Below, piece by piece: positions 43,316-52,158 of a DNA stretch of 64,000 nt (position 1 is its first letter; every line of letters starts with the position of its first letter). The stretch covers positions 1,393,001 to 1,457,000 of the forward strand of contig NZ_AP011952.1 in assembly GCF_000828575.1 (NCBI RefSeq), given 5' to 3'. This DNA comes from Methanothermobacter sp. CaT2. GTDB lineage: Archaea > Methanobacteriota > Methanobacteria > Methanobacteriales > Methanothermobacteraceae. The translations under genes and the position numbers were made by a program. The notes below the pieces were generated by a model. That model was not told the DNA's origin, ran no database searches, and saw nothing but the letters and a program-made list of their open reading frames with translations.

Positions 43316-44545
43316 TTAAGCCCCGAATTTTTCCTTTTTGTTCATGAGGTCAAGGAGTATGTCCATGACATCGGATCCCCTTATCCGGCAGAGACCACCA
43401 GCCGCGGCAGCCCTCTCACTGAAGGATGTGACATCATCAACACGGACCTCCGGCCCGGTTATGGCGATGGGCACAGGGTCACCTGTGTGGTCCATGACAG
43501 ATACAGGTGTTGAGTGGTCCGCCGTTAGTATGAAGTAGATATCATCCCCCATCAGGTCCCCGAGGATGGAGTCGACCCTCTCAATGAAACGGACCTTCCC
43601 CTCGAGGTCGCCGTCGTGTCCAGCCTCATCAGCACCATCGATGTTTATGAGGAGGAACTCGTAATCAGCGGCAATTGCACTGTATATGGCGTTCTTTATG
43701 CTCTCAAGGTCTGTGTCTATTCCCCCGGTGGCCCCCTCAACGTCTATCACATCCATGCCTGTGAGGTGCCCTATGCCCTTTATTAGTCCTGTTTCGGCTA
43801 TGCACGCCGCCTTCAGACCGTAGCGTTCCTGGAATTTCTCAACACGTGGAACGGCACCCGCCCCCCGTGGGAGTATTATGTTTGCAGGGGCCTCACCCCT
43901 TTCGATCCTCCCGGTGTTGACCGGGTGGTCCCTCAGGATTTCATAGGATTCCTTAACGATCCTGTTGAGAACCTCAGCTGTCTTCAGGGATTCAGGGGAT
44001 CCATCAAGTGCCTTTATCTTCTTCGGAGGTTTTCCCTCCACCTTGGGGTCTGCATCTGAGACCTTATCCCCGAGTCCGGGTCCCCTCAGTACAAGGACTG
44101 CCCTGTGACCTGTTGATTCCCTGAATATTATTTCAACATCCTCAAAGCCCTCAATGGTCATTGAATTTATCGTCCGGGCTATACTTGAGGTCCCTGACCT
44201 TATACGTCCGGCCCTCCTGTCTGTTATTATCATATCCTCGTCTGCAGTCGCGAAGTTGCACCTGAATGCGATGTCCCCTGGTTTCACGTCAAGACCAACA
44301 CCAGCGGCCTCAAAGGGTCCCCTTCCGGTGTAAACCCTGTATGGATCATATCCGAGGATTGAAAGGTGCGATGTGTCGCTCCCTGCCCTCACACCGGGTT
44401 TTATGGGGTCCATTATACCGTTAATACCTGACTCTGCTATCCTGTCCATATTGGGGGTGCTGGCGGCCTCGAGAGGTGTTCTGCCTGAGAGTTTCTCAAG
44501 CGGGCGGTCAGCCATCCCGTCTATTATCATTATTACCCCTTTCAT
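43316..44545 (-). CDS. apgM: 2,3-bisphosphoglycerate-independent phosphoglycerate mutase (ApgM type)
   Basis: A 409-aa enzyme of the alkaline-phosphatase superfamily that interconverts 3- and 2-phosphoglycerate in glycolysis/gluconeogenesis. Marks: [20 protein letters not shown] (start), [14 protein letters not shown] with the catalytic serine region, [16 protein letters not shown] and [20 protein letters not shown] metal-site segments. AGGTGGGTTAATC precedes the ATG. It ends one base before the second glmM start codon region, suggesting one transcript. Confidence 0.95.
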   Translation of the reverse strand: MKGVIMIIDGMADRPLEKLSGRTPLEAASTPNMDRIAESGINGIMDPIKPGVRAGSDTSHLSILGYDPYRVYTGRGPFEAAGVGLDVKPGDIAFRCNFATADEDMIITDRRAGRIRSGTSSIARTINSMTIEGFEDVEIIFRESTGHRAVLVLRGPGLGDKVSDADPKVEGKPPKKIKALDGSPESLKTAEVLNRIVKESYEILRDHPVNTGRIERGEAPANIILPRGAGAVPRVEKFQERYGLKAACIAETGLIKGIGHLTGMDVIDVEGATGGIDTDLESIKNAIYSAIAADYEFLLINIDGADEAGHDGDLEGKVRFIERVDSILGDLMGDDIYFILTADHSTPVSVMDHTGDPVPIAITGPEVRVDDVTSFSERAAAAGGLCRIRGSDVMDILLDLMNKKEKFGA

Positions 44546-44575
44546 GATTAACCCACCTTCCTAGATTTATGATCT

Positions 44576-45259
44576 CTATCCTAAAATAATTCCTATAACT
44601 GCCCCTGTAACTGTTGCAAGGAGGTTCACATGTTCATTGGTGAGGTACTTCCTTCTTTCAAGGACTGCACCCAGAAGACTGTCCATGAAGCAACCCACAG
44701 TCCCTGCAATCACAGCCACCTTCATTGATTTGATGGGATCAGGGCATACACCAAGTAAAAATGCTGATAAACCAATTATACCGGCTCCCGCTATACCGGC
44801 AGCGGTTCCAAGGGATGATATGCCTCCATCGGTCCCGGGTTCCACCCTCTTAAGTGTTGTTATGAGTCGCGGTGTCTGCAGAACTCCGATCTCACTCGCC
44901 ATGGTATCGGCGGTGGCGGTTGCAACGGATCCTATGAAGCCCCCAACAAAACCGTCATAGTATCCAAAGGCAGCCATTATGAAGGGCACTATCCCATTCG
45001 ATATAACGTTCTTGGCGCTTCTGGTTCCCTCAAAGACACCAAGCTCCTTCTTGTATTCATGTCTGTACTTTGTTGATAGGAGGCCAAGAACGAGGAAAAT
45101 AAAAATAAGAAGGAGCCAGTTAAAACCGGCGGATAATATTATGAGAAGACCCATAAGGATCATGAAAAGGGACCCCCATACATCGAGGGCACCTCTATAG
45201 TAGGTTAAGAATCCAATGAATACGCACAGGAGTACGTATCCAATGTTGAGGTCTATCAT
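44576..45259 (-). CDS. DUF92-family membrane protein (phytyl/prenyl-phosphate kinase-like)
   Basis: A 227-aa integral membrane protein with about six spans. It contains the DUF92 signature regions SAKNVISNGIVPFIMAAFGYYDG and TATADTMASEIG, plus a G-rich segment GAGIIGLSAFLLGV. The plant member VTE6 phosphorylates phytyl phosphate using CTP, so an isoprenoid-phosphate kinase role in archaeal lipid metabolism is possible, but this is only a family inference. It lies between apgM and the eS1 gene, all on the minus strand. Confidence 0.82.
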   Translation of the reverse strand: MIDLNIGYVLLCVFIGFLTYYRGALDVWGSLFMILMGLLIILSAGFNWLLLIFIFLVLGLLSTKYRHEYKKELGVFEGTRSAKNVISNGIVPFIMAAFGYYDGFVGGFIGSVATATADTMASEIGVLQTPRLITTLKRVEPGTDGGISSLGTAAGIAGAGIIGLSAFLLGVCPDPIKSMKVAVIAGTVGCFMDSLLGAVLERRKYLTNEHVNLLATVTGAVIGIILG

Positions 45260-45280
45260 GAGGGGTCCCGATCCATTTGA

Positions 45281-45868
45281 TTAGGCTGGTTCCTCCAGAA
45301 CCCTGCTCTTTATTATTTCAACCCTCTTGAGGGGGTAGATCTTCTTGGCCTGGTGGTATATTTCTGAGGCTATTTTTCCTGTTACAATACCCTCCACGAG
45401 TTCCTCAAAGGTCTTCTCTGAGGCGATTTCCCTGAGGTGTTCCTCTATGCTCTGCCTCATGTACTTCTGCTGTGAGGACTTCGCCCTCCGGATTGTTATG
45501 GCCAGGGGATGGACCTTAAGTTTGTAACCATCCTTTGTTTCAACTATAACCGGGGCATCGACCCTGCTCGTACCCCTCCTTATCATGCTCCTGACGTAGT
45601 CCGTCGTGACCTGGTGGCCTATGAACCTGGTTGTGGCCTCACTGCCGGCGACGCTGTCTATCTGGAACTTCAGCTTAACGTACTGCTTTGAGAAGTCTCC
45701 GGTCAGTTCCCTCATGGTGGCTTCAACCCTCCTCTTGAGGAGGAAGTCAGGGTCCCTTGAGGGTGTTGTTCCTATCTCGTTTTCTCCAAACAGTTTAGGA
45801 CTTTTTATCACATACCATTTCTTTTCTTTCCATGTATCACGTACTCTCCTTCTTCGAGCCTTTGCCAT
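45281..45868 (-). CDS. rps3ae: 30S ribosomal protein eS1 (S3Ae)
   Basis: A 195-aa ribosomal protein of the eS1 family, part of the archaeal small subunit. It begins MAKARRRRVRDTWKEKKWY and has the family segments TRFIGHQVTTDYVRSMIRRG and HPLAITIRRAKSSQQKYMRQ. AAGGTGATATA precedes the ATG. A 230-bp region upstream contains TATTTAAATC (about 46009) and should hold the promoter. Confidence 0.96.
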   Translation of the reverse strand: MAKARRRRVRDTWKEKKWYVIKSPKLFGENEIGTTPSRDPDFLLKRRVEATMRELTGDFSKQYVKLKFQIDSVAGSEATTRFIGHQVTTDYVRSMIRRGTSRVDAPVIVETKDGYKLKVHPLAITIRRAKSSQQKYMRQSIEEHLREIASEKTFEELVEGIVTGKIASEIYHQAKKIYPLKRVEIIKSRVLEEPA

Positions 45869-46097
45869 TATATCACCTTAATCTTTAACACCGTAAAAAC
45901 AGCTGGATTTAACATAAATTCAAAAAATTCATATTTAACTGGTTAACCATGATTTAGAGTTACATACACCGCCAGTATGGAATACTCTATAATAGGATAA
46001 GGGAGTATTTAAATCTTGACATGGTGGTTTGGGGTGCTGTGTGGTCATGAATATGAACAGCCATACATACAGTACCATGAAAATGGGGTTATGCGGG
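45869..46097. promoter_or_regulatory. Intergenic region upstream of eS1
   Basis: This 229-bp A+T-rich region holds the eS1 promoter on the minus strand. TATA-like candidates are the complement of TTAACATAAATTC (about 45909-45922) and of AATTCATATTTAAC (45927-45940). The remainder shows no gene. Confidence 0.35.
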
Positions 46098-46439
46098 TTA
46101 CACTGACTTCATGAATTCGGTGTGCCTGATCCACCTTTCAAGCACTTCCTCAACCGGGCCCTCATCGGCCACGAATTTTATACCGGCATCCTCAATCCCG
46201 ACCTTACCCCTGAGGCCGGCCTGGACAGCTATTACAACATCACAGTCTCTGATGGCATCAAGGGCTTTCATCCACTGATGTTTCCCGGTTTCAGAGATTT
46301 CAACGGTCCGCTTCTCAAGAAATCTTGGTTTACCCCCACTGTATTCATACACAAGGAACTGGGAGGCCCTCCCGAAATGGAGGTCAACCTCCTCCCCACT
46401 GGAGGAGGCCAGTGCTATCCTCATCTTAAGAACCGCCAT
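46098..46439 (-). CDS. NifX/NifB-C-like dinitrogenase cofactor domain protein
   Basis: A 113-aa protein of the dinitrogenase iron-molybdenum cofactor family (NifX/NifY/VnfX-like). Marks: MRIALASSSGEEVDLHFGRASQFLVYE (in parts) and ALDAIRDCDVVIAVQAGLRGKVGIEDAGI. Many archaea carry stand-alone members with no nitrogenase, thought to bind metal clusters. The start overlaps the upstream flavoprotein gene by 14 bp, so the two are coupled and may act together. A role in nitrogen fixation is not implied by this window. Confidence 0.87.
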   Translation of the reverse strand: MAVLKMRIALASSSGEEVDLHFGRASQFLVYEYSGGKPRFLEKRTVEISETGKHQWMKALDAIRDCDVVIAVQAGLRGKVGIEDAGIKFVADEGPVEEVLERWIRHTEFMKSV

Positions 46440-46998
46440 TTATCCTTTTTATAAGCTCAGCCACGTTTTCTCCGAAACGTCTTATGGTCTCAATTCCCTC
46501 ACTGTCATCTTCAACCTCGCCGGGGGCCCATCCAAATACCATGTTCCAGTAGGTTGAACCCGGTACTATCATGTCGTTTATGAAGTAGAACATCAGGAGC
46601 TCCTGTATGGTCGCGGTGTGGCCTCCGCGCCTTGCAACCGCAATGGGGCCACCGACCTTCCAGCTCAGGAATCCGTCTGAGGCCCTTGAAACCATCCCGA
46701 TCCGCTGCAGCGCCGCCATCAGGTCGCCCCTGGCGGTTCCAAAGTAGACAGGGGTTGCAACTATGAAGCCCTCGGAGTCACGTATCCTGTCGATTATATC
46801 GTTGAGGCCGTCATCTATCCTGCAGCGGTGCTTCTTCGCACAGCTCAGACAGGCCCTGCAGGATTCGATTTTCATCCCACGGAGTGATATTATATCTGTT
46901 TCAACACCATGGCTCTCTATAGCATCCCTGCAGTGCTCAAGGACCATCATGGTGTTGCTCTTCTTTCTCGGGCTTGCAGATATCATTAAAACCTTCAT
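46426..46998 (-). CDS. Iron-sulfur flavoprotein / NADPH-dependent FMN reductase-like
   Basis: A 190-aa flavodoxin-fold protein. The FMN phosphate loop is SASPRKKSNTMMVLEH (near the N-terminus), followed by the cysteine motif CRACLSCAKKHRC, typical of the compact [4Fe-4S] site of methanogen iron-sulfur flavoproteins, and VATPVYFGTARGDL. The ATG at 46998 follows GAGGAGGAATTAT. Its first 62 bp overlap the 3' end of the MTAP gene in another frame. Function: electron transfer or detoxification of O2/H2O2, as for the family. Confidence 0.88.
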   Translation of the reverse strand: MKVLMISASPRKKSNTMMVLEHCRDAIESHGVETDIISLRGMKIESCRACLSCAKKHRCRIDDGLNDIIDRIRDSEGFIVATPVYFGTARGDLMAALQRIGMVSRASDGFLSWKVGGPIAVARRGGHTATIQELLMFYFINDMIVPGSTYWNMVFGWAPGEVEDDSEGIETIRRFGENVAELIKRINGGS

Positions 46999-47779
46999 AT
47001 AATTCCTCCTCATGATTATTAACGTCGGCACCTCTGAGTGCATGCTGACATGGACATGATTGCTCTGTTTTGAGGTCCCTGATTGCAGCATCAATGATGT
47101 CTATGAGATCATTCTTCTTCTCATCCATAATCTCGAAGACCTCATCTATGGTGAGCTTGCTGGGTGAAATGGACGCCGCATAGTTGGATACGAGGCATAT
47201 GCTTGCATAGCACATCTCAAGCTCCCTTGCAAGGACGGCCTCTGGCAGTCCTGTCATGCCAACCACGGTGCCCCCAAGGGTCTGGAACATCCTTATCTCT
47301 GAGGGTGTTTCAAACCTGGGGCCCTCAGTGCACACGTACACCCCCCCATCAACCACACCTGATGATCCGCTGAGGGCGGAACGTATATTCCTGCAGTAGG
47401 GCTCTGTCATGTCTACATGCACTGTTTTCTCATCATAGAAGGTTGATGGACGGGACCTTGTGAAGTCGAGGAAGTCATGGGGCACAACAAAGTCCCCGGG
47501 TCCTATGGACCTTTTAAGAGACCCCACAGCATTTGTTGCTATTATCTGTCTGACCCCCAGCTCTTTGAGGGCCCATATGTTCGCCCGGTAGTTTACCATG
47601 TGCGGGGGTTTATCATGGCCCGGTGAGTGCCTTGGTATGAAGGCGACCCTCCGCCCGTGGAGTTTGAATACGGATATTTCAGGTGTTTTGCCGTAGGGGG
47701 TGATGAGGGACTCCCTTCTCTCCAGCCTCCCGTATTCAGCCATCTCATATATGCCGGTACCTCCAATGATCCCTATCAT
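46937..47779 (-). CDS. mtnP: 5'-methylthioadenosine/methylthioinosine phosphorylase
   Basis: A 280-aa purine nucleoside phosphorylase of the MTAP family, which splits methylthioadenosine or the inosine analogue with phosphate. Marks: IGIIGGTGIYEM, PYGKTPEI, FIPRHSPGHDKPPHMVNYRAN (in parts), NAVGSLK and the purine-site segment TEGPRFETPSEI, GMTGLPE. The ATG at 47779 follows GGGGTGAAGCA; the ORF runs further upstream into rtcB. The C-terminal tail (SCPCQHALRGADVNNHEEE) is cysteine/histidine-containing and overlaps the next gene. Confidence 0.93.
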   Translation of the reverse strand: MIGIIGGTGIYEMAEYGRLERRESLITPYGKTPEISVFKLHGRRVAFIPRHSPGHDKPPHMVNYRANIWALKELGVRQIIATNAVGSLKRSIGPGDFVVPHDFLDFTRSRPSTFYDEKTVHVDMTEPYCRNIRSALSGSSGVVDGGVYVCTEGPRFETPSEIRMFQTLGGTVVGMTGLPEAVLARELEMCYASICLVSNYAASISPSKLTIDEVFEIMDEKKNDLIDIIDAAIRDLKTEQSCPCQHALRGADVNNHEEELYEGFNDICKPEKEEQHHDGP

Positions 47780-47792
47780 TGCTTCACCCCGG

Positions 47793-49241
47793 CTATCCCT
47801 TGGCAACGCCGAGGGGGAGCATCCTCGCCACAAGGCGGGATATTCCTGTTTCATGGGCGGTTCTCACAACGACGTCCACGTCCTTGTAGGCCCCCGGGGC
47901 CTCCTCTGCAACCACAGGCATGGAGGTGGCCCTGACATAGATGCCCTCACTTTCAAGTTTCCTCTGGACCTCCTCGCCGCGGTAGGTCTTCTTGGCACCT
48001 GCACGGCTCATCTTACGCCCGGCGCCGTGGGCGGTTGAACCGAAGGTCTCCTCCATGGCAACCTCTGTTCCGTGGAGAAGGTAGGATGATGTTCCCATTG
48101 TCCCTGGTATTATCACCGGTTGACCGATTTTCCGGTACTCCTGAGGTATCTCATCCCTTCCCGGTCCAAAGGCCCTTGTAGCCCCCTTCCTGTGGACGAA
48201 TACCTCTGTTTCACGACCCTTTATGGTGTGGACCTCCTTCTTGGCTATGTTGTGGGCCACGTCATAGACGATTTCCATCTCCATGTCCTCTGCAGTCATA
48301 CCGAAGACGGCCTCAAAGGATTCCCTGACCCAGTGGACTATCATCTGACGGTTGGCCCAGGCATAATTTGCAGCTGCTGCCATGGCCTGGAAGTAATCCA
48401 GGGCCTCATCCGAGTCCACAGGGGCGCATGCAAGCTGCCTGTCAGGTATGTTTATCTTGTACCTCCTGTATGCCTTGTCCATGAGCCTGAGGTAATCTGA
48501 GCAGACCTGGTGGCCGCAGCCACGTGAACCTGAGTGTATCATGACGGCGACCTTTCCGGGGCTCACACCGTAGACCCTGGCTGCTTCCTCATCGAAGATC
48601 TCATCAACCATCTGGACCTCAAGGAAGTGGTTACCTGAGCCAAGGGATCCGAGCTGGGGTATGCCCCTCTTCTTGGCCTTTTCACTGACCTTTTCTGAGC
48701 TGGCCTCCTCCATTTTACCGTTTTCTTCAAGGCGCCTGAGGTCCTGGTCCCAGCCGTATCCGTTTTCAACGGCCCATTCAGCCCCGTTTTCAAGCACCTC
48801 ATCGATCTCCCCGGGTTTCAGGCGTATCTTCCCCTTACTCCCAACACCGGAGGGGACATTGGTGAAGAGCGTGTTTATGAGCTCCTTTATCTTTGGCCTG
48901 ACATCCTCATGGTCAAGGTTTGTCCTGACCATCCTCACACCACAGTTTATATCGAATCCAACACCTCCAGGGCTTATAACTCCTGTTCGGGCGCTGAAGG
49001 CACCCACACCTCCAATGCTGAAGCCGTAACCGAAGTGAATATCTGGCAGTCCAATGGAGAACTTCTGGATACCCGGGAGACAGGCAACGTTGGCCACCTG
49101 ATCGATGGCCCCCTTCTCAAGGTCCCTGAGGGCCTCCTCCCTCAGGAAGATCCTCCCGGGCACCCTCATCCCCTTCTTGTATGATGTTGGAACTTCCCAT
49201 ACGGATTCTCTCACCTTAACCAGTTCTTCATGTATACTCAT
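47793..49241 (-). CDS. rtcB: RNA 3'-phosphate ligase RtcB
   Basis: A 482-aa GTP- and Mn2+-dependent ligase that joins RNA 2',3'-cyclic phosphate to 5'-OH ends, the step that joins tRNA exons after intron removal. Marks: [16 protein letters not shown] with the metal cysteine, [24 protein letters not shown] and [10 protein letters not shown]. The ATG at 49241 follows GGAGGATGGTTTGC. Archease, its activator, is encoded just upstream on the same strand. The intron-bearing tRNA-Met in this window is a likely substrate. Confidence 0.96.
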   Translation of the reverse strand: MSIHEELVKVRESVWEVPTSYKKGMRVPGRIFLREEALRDLEKGAIDQVANVACLPGIQKFSIGLPDIHFGYGFSIGGVGAFSARTGVISPGGVGFDINCGVRMVRTNLDHEDVRPKIKELINTLFTNVPSGVGSKGKIRLKPGEIDEVLENGAEWAVENGYGWDQDLRRLEENGKMEEASSEKVSEKAKKRGIPQLGSLGSGNHFLEVQMVDEIFDEEAARVYGVSPGKVAVMIHSGSRGCGHQVCSDYLRLMDKAYRRYKINIPDRQLACAPVDSDEALDYFQAMAAAANYAWANRQMIVHWVRESFEAVFGMTAEDMEMEIVYDVAHNIAKKEVHTIKGRETEVFVHRKGATRAFGPGRDEIPQEYRKIGQPVIIPGTMGTSSYLLHGTEVAMEETFGSTAHGAGRKMSRAGAKKTYRGEEVQRKLESEGIYVRATSMPVVAEEAPGAYKDVDVVVRTAHETGISRLVARMLPLGVAKG

Positions 49242-49273
49242 GCAAACCATCCTCCATCATTTCTTCTCATCAA

Positions 49274-49696
49274 TTAGAGGTCCAGAATTACCCTAGCCTT
49301 TATCAGCCCATCTTCATCCAGGATTTCCATCATATGGAATGTCACGGCCTTCACCTCGTCACGCCGCTCATGGCTTTCCTTTATCTCTTCACCCATGGCG
49401 GTGCCGGTGAGGTGGAGGCCATCATCTTTCTCATCTATCTTAACTTTGAATTTACTGAATAAAATAAATTCAGTGTCATGTATGAAGAGCAGTTCATCCA
49501 GCCAGTCATAGAGAAGCGAAACCCTATCCTCTGATGTGATTTCAACTCTCCTCTCCTCAGCAGCCTCAACCAGTGAGGTGTCGGTCATAACCTCGAACAT
49601 TGCAAGGGCTGCGTTCTCAAAGACCTCCTCGAGGTCATGTCCATAGGCCCAGAATCCAGCATCTGCAGTGACATCAAAGAATTCAAACCCTTTCAT
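49274..49696 (-). CDS. Archease (RtcB activator)
   Basis: A 140-aa archease-family protein, which promotes guanylylation and turnover of RtcB. Marks: FFDVTADAGFWAYG with the metal aspartate, FENAALAMFEVM, LLYDWLDELLF and the C-terminal KAVTFHMMEI. GGGAGGGAGACC precedes the ATG. It precedes rtcB by 32 bp, the typical archaeal pairing. Confidence 0.94.
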   Translation of the reverse strand: MKGFEFFDVTADAGFWAYGHDLEEVFENAALAMFEVMTDTSLVEAAEERRVEITSEDRVSLLYDWLDELLFIHDTEFILFSKFKVKIDEKDDGLHLTGTAMGEEIKESHERRDEVKAVTFHMMEILDEDGLIKARVILDL

Positions 49697-50041
49697 GGTC
49701 TCCCTCCCGGTGTGCAGCAGGTGACATTGATCATGAACTTAAGATGCACATACACTGAGTTATTGAGGGGGTTCTCTATCCCCGGTATGTGCTTTACTCT
49801 TTACTTTTCAGGTGCTCTCTATCTCTTTTCTTAAATAATCTCCACATGAACATGGTAGTGGAGTGGATTATTATGCACAGTCTGAGGAAATCAAACAGTA
49901 TATGGAGACGTCTCGGGCACCTTGCTGTTGTGGTGGATGTGAGGTCATGTTTAATCATCTCAATGGTTCTCATGGCCCTCCTGTGGGGCGTTATCAGCGT
50001 CGCAGCGGGAGGAAACTCAAATTATCCTGCGGGTATCTGAA
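49697..50041. other. Intergenic region between archease and Cdc6 genes
   Basis: This gap of about 345 bp contains the promoter of the archease-rtcB operon on the minus strand (A+T-rich near 49826-49840) and a doubtful plus-strand ORF at 49873-50040. No repeats resembling archaeal origin recognition boxes are evident near the Cdc6 gene. Confidence 0.35.
49873..50040 (+). CDS. Possible small membrane protein (55 aa), doubtful
   Basis: An ORF starting MHSLRKSNSIWRRLGHLAVV with one clear hydrophobic span (CLIISMVLMALLWGVISVAA, about 27-46), ending NSNYPAGI one base before the converging cdc6 gene. GTGGAGTGGATT lies upstream as a weak ribosome binding site. The basic N-terminus plus span resembles the first segment of a membrane permease, so a remnant is also possible. 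I give it low confidence. Confidence 0.3.
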   Translation: MHSLRKSNSIWRRLGHLAVVVDVRSCLIISMVLMALLWGVISVAAGGNSNYPAGI

Positions 50042-51181
50042 TTAGAAGCCAGGGCACCTTCGGAGGTCCTCCCTGCTGAAACGTGGAATCAAAATCCGGG
50101 AGTTACCACGAACACCCTTACCGGTGAGCCTTGTGTCAATCAACCTTAAAAATTCCAGTTTCTCAATGATCCTGTTGAAGGATGAGTAGCTTGAACCTGT
50201 GCTCTCCCTGAAGAGCTCGTAGAGGGCCCCGGCTGTCATATCCTCGCCGGCGTCTGCAAGTATCCTCAGAAACTCCCTCTCATTTTCGTTCAGGGTTCGC
50301 ACCGTGTGTATGAGATTCACGGGTCCTGTGCTCTTCAGGGCCCTTTCAAGGTGCTCCTCTCCTATCACCGGCGATGCATCCGCCTCTGCAAGGTTTCCAC
50401 AGACCCTGAGGAGGTCTATACCGTAGCGGAGATCCCCGGTATCCATTGTATGGTCAGTTATCCTCTCAAGGAGCTCATCGGAAATGACACCCGGGTAGAA
50501 TCCGACCCTGACACGATCCCTGAGTATGTTGAACACCTCCTCACGGGTGTAGGGAGGGAATACGATCTCCTGGGGTATGAATATGGAGTCAACATTTTTA
50601 TCAAGGGCGTACCTGAACTCGATGTCTGAGAGAACAGCGAATACCCCGGTCCTCACACCCTCAAATACTTCATGGGCCCTAAGTATATCGTAGAGTACCT
50701 TGTTCGCATTTTTACTGTAGAAGAGGTGGTTGATGTCATCAAGGGCAACCACCAGGGCCCTCTTCTCGGTGGCAAGGTGCTGCATTATGGTCTGATATAT
50801 CCTTGAGAATGGTACTCCGGTTTCAGGGGGCTGGTGCCCGAATATCTTGCTGTAGATCTGTGAAAAGATCCCGAATCTTGTGGTGTGGAGCTGACAGTTT
50901 ATGTAGCAGCATACAACGCCCTCTGATGTTGATTCAACCATTTCAAATATCTTCTTGATGGCGGTTGTCTTACCTGTTGCACAAGATCCCAGTATAACCG
51001 CATTGACGGGCCTCCCATTCCTCAGGGCGGGCCTTATACACACTGCAAGGGCCTCCATCTGGGACTCCCTGTACCTGTAGTTCTCAGGAACATAGTCGGG
51101 GTCAAAGGCGTTCATGTTCCTGAAGAGAGTCTCATCATGCAGGAGTATATCCCTTATATCGCGCCTCTTATCGCCTTTCAT
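50042..51181 (-). CDS. cdc6: Orc1/Cdc6-family replication initiator
   Basis: A 379-aa AAA+ ATPase with C-terminal winged helix, related to archaeal origin-binding and helicase-loading proteins. Walker A is GSCATGKTT and the Walker B region reads VVALDDINHLF, with DD in place of the usual DE. Sensor-2 and winged-helix parts follow (RYGIDLLRVCGNLAEAD; SYSSFNRIIEKLEFLRLIDTR). The order and divergence fit a secondary Cdc6 (Cdc6-2) rather than the main origin binder. TGAACGTGAAGGACC precedes the ATG. No origin repeats are apparent next to it. Confidence 0.93.
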   Translation of the reverse strand: MKGDKRRDIRDILLHDETLFRNMNAFDPDYVPENYRYRESQMEALAVCIRPALRNGRPVNAVILGSCATGKTTAIKKIFEMVESTSEGVVCCYINCQLHTTRFGIFSQIYSKIFGHQPPETGVPFSRIYQTIMQHLATEKRALVVALDDINHLFYSKNANKVLYDILRAHEVFEGVRTGVFAVLSDIEFRYALDKNVDSIFIPQEIVFPPYTREEVFNILRDRVRVGFYPGVISDELLERITDHTMDTGDLRYGIDLLRVCGNLAEADASPVIGEEHLERALKSTGPVNLIHTVRTLNENEREFLRILADAGEDMTAGALYELFRESTGSSYSSFNRIIEKLEFLRLIDTRLTGKGVRGNSRILIPRFSREDLRRCPGF

Positions 51182-51207
51182 GGTCCTTCACGTTCATTTT
51201 ATTGAAT

Positions 51208-51906
51208 TCACCATTTCTCTATCATGACATCCCCGTTCCTCTCAAGCCAGTCTATTAGTCTGCTGGCGTACTCAAGTTTGAGCCTTTTAACGGGATCGGC
51301 CGGTCCAAGCTCAGAGTCCATATCAGGCCTTGAGTACCTTGTCACAACCTCACCGAAGTCCATGCCTGCCAGCACTATACGACCGGCGCCGAGGGCTGCG
51401 GCAAGGAAAACAGCGCGGTCACCATCTGTGAATCCACCAAAATTGTGGAGACAGCCATGGGGGATGCTCTGGGTTGTCCCGATGATGTTCTGGAGGAGTG
51501 GGAGGTACCTCCTGAGGGCAGGGAGGTTGTTTCCATGGGCGTGGACCACCACCACCGCCCCCTGCCGGTTTGCCTCGATTATATCCTCCATCTTACCATC
51601 GAGGTCGGTTACTATTATGTCAGGCAGCACATCCTCCTCGAGGAGTGCAGTGGTGGCACCATCTGCCGAGATGACTGTCATGGGCTCATCAAGGGCCCTG
51701 AACCTTTTGAGGTGGGATCTGAGTGATGGTCCAGCCCCGAATACAATGAAGTCACTGGATGGGACATCAATGTCATCAACCCGCAGGCATCCGTGTTCCC
51801 TGAGGAAGGCGTCGAGGTATGATGCTGACTCCTCATCAGCCCTCCTGTCAAATCCAAAGTCATCAAGTATACGTGTGTACCATCTGAGCCATACCTGGAC
51901 TTCCAT
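51208..51906 (-). CDS. mptE: 6-hydroxymethyl-7,8-dihydropterin pyrophosphokinase MptE (DUF115)
   Basis: A 232-aa archaeal-type pterin diphosphokinase, a step toward tetrahydromethanopterin. Marks: FIVFGAGPSLRSHLKRF, VISADGATTALLEEDVLPDIIVTDLDGKMEDI (in parts), VVHAHGNN and GRIVLAGMDFGEV. On the minus strand GATATATAAATG lies about 25 bp before the ATG, so the mRNA is probably leaderless or nearly so, and the inverted repeat at 51908-51921 lies between promoter and start. Confidence 0.88.
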   Translation of the reverse strand: MEVQVWLRWYTRILDDFGFDRRADEESASYLDAFLREHGCLRVDDIDVPSSDFIVFGAGPSLRSHLKRFRALDEPMTVISADGATTALLEEDVLPDIIVTDLDGKMEDIIEANRQGAVVVVHAHGNNLPALRRYLPLLQNIIGTTQSIPHGCLHNFGGFTDGDRAVFLAAALGAGRIVLAGMDFGEVVTRYSRPDMDSELGPADPVKRLKLEYASRLIDWLERNGDVMIEKW

Positions 51907-51907
51907 G

Positions 51908-51921
51908 GGATAACTTTATCC
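51908..51921. promoter_or_regulatory. Inverted repeat between mptE promoter and start codon
   Basis: GGATAA-CT-TTATCC is a perfect 6-bp-arm inverted repeat immediately upstream of the mptE ATG and just after its TATA element (complement of CATTTATATATC, 51923-51934). This is where a repressor would cover the transcription start. No regulator is assigned. Confidence 0.4.
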
Positions 51922-52158
51922 ACATTTATATATCATTCTTTGGGTTTTCTCCTGGTGGGAGCTGGAGCTCAGGAGCCTGATTCAGGCCCTGAAGCCGCGA
52001 TCCATCAGTTAATCACCTCTTCAAGGCCCAATGACTGGCTGAATTTTCAGGTCGAATCTACTGATGGCTGGCCGAGACTCATGTAAATCTTTTTAAATGG
52101 ACAGATTAAAAATAGATACAGGTTATGAAATCCACTTTAATCTGGAGGTTTTTTGGAA
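51922..52158. promoter_or_regulatory. Divergent intergenic region, mptE / aminotransferase
   Basis: Besides the mptE promoter, the right half holds CTTTTTAAATGG (52088-52099), a likely TATA box for the aminotransferase gene, and its ribosome binding site TGGAGGTTTT (52142-52151). The G+C-richer middle (51955-52080) shows no gene. Confidence 0.4.

Noticed and set aside
51224-51913. Plus-strand ORF (229 codons) opposite mptE
   Set aside because: Serine-rich antisense shadow without a start signal.
50042-52158. Replication origin next to the cdc6 gene
   Set aside because: No repeated origin-recognition-box-like motifs or strong A+T-rich unwinding region were found near the gene.
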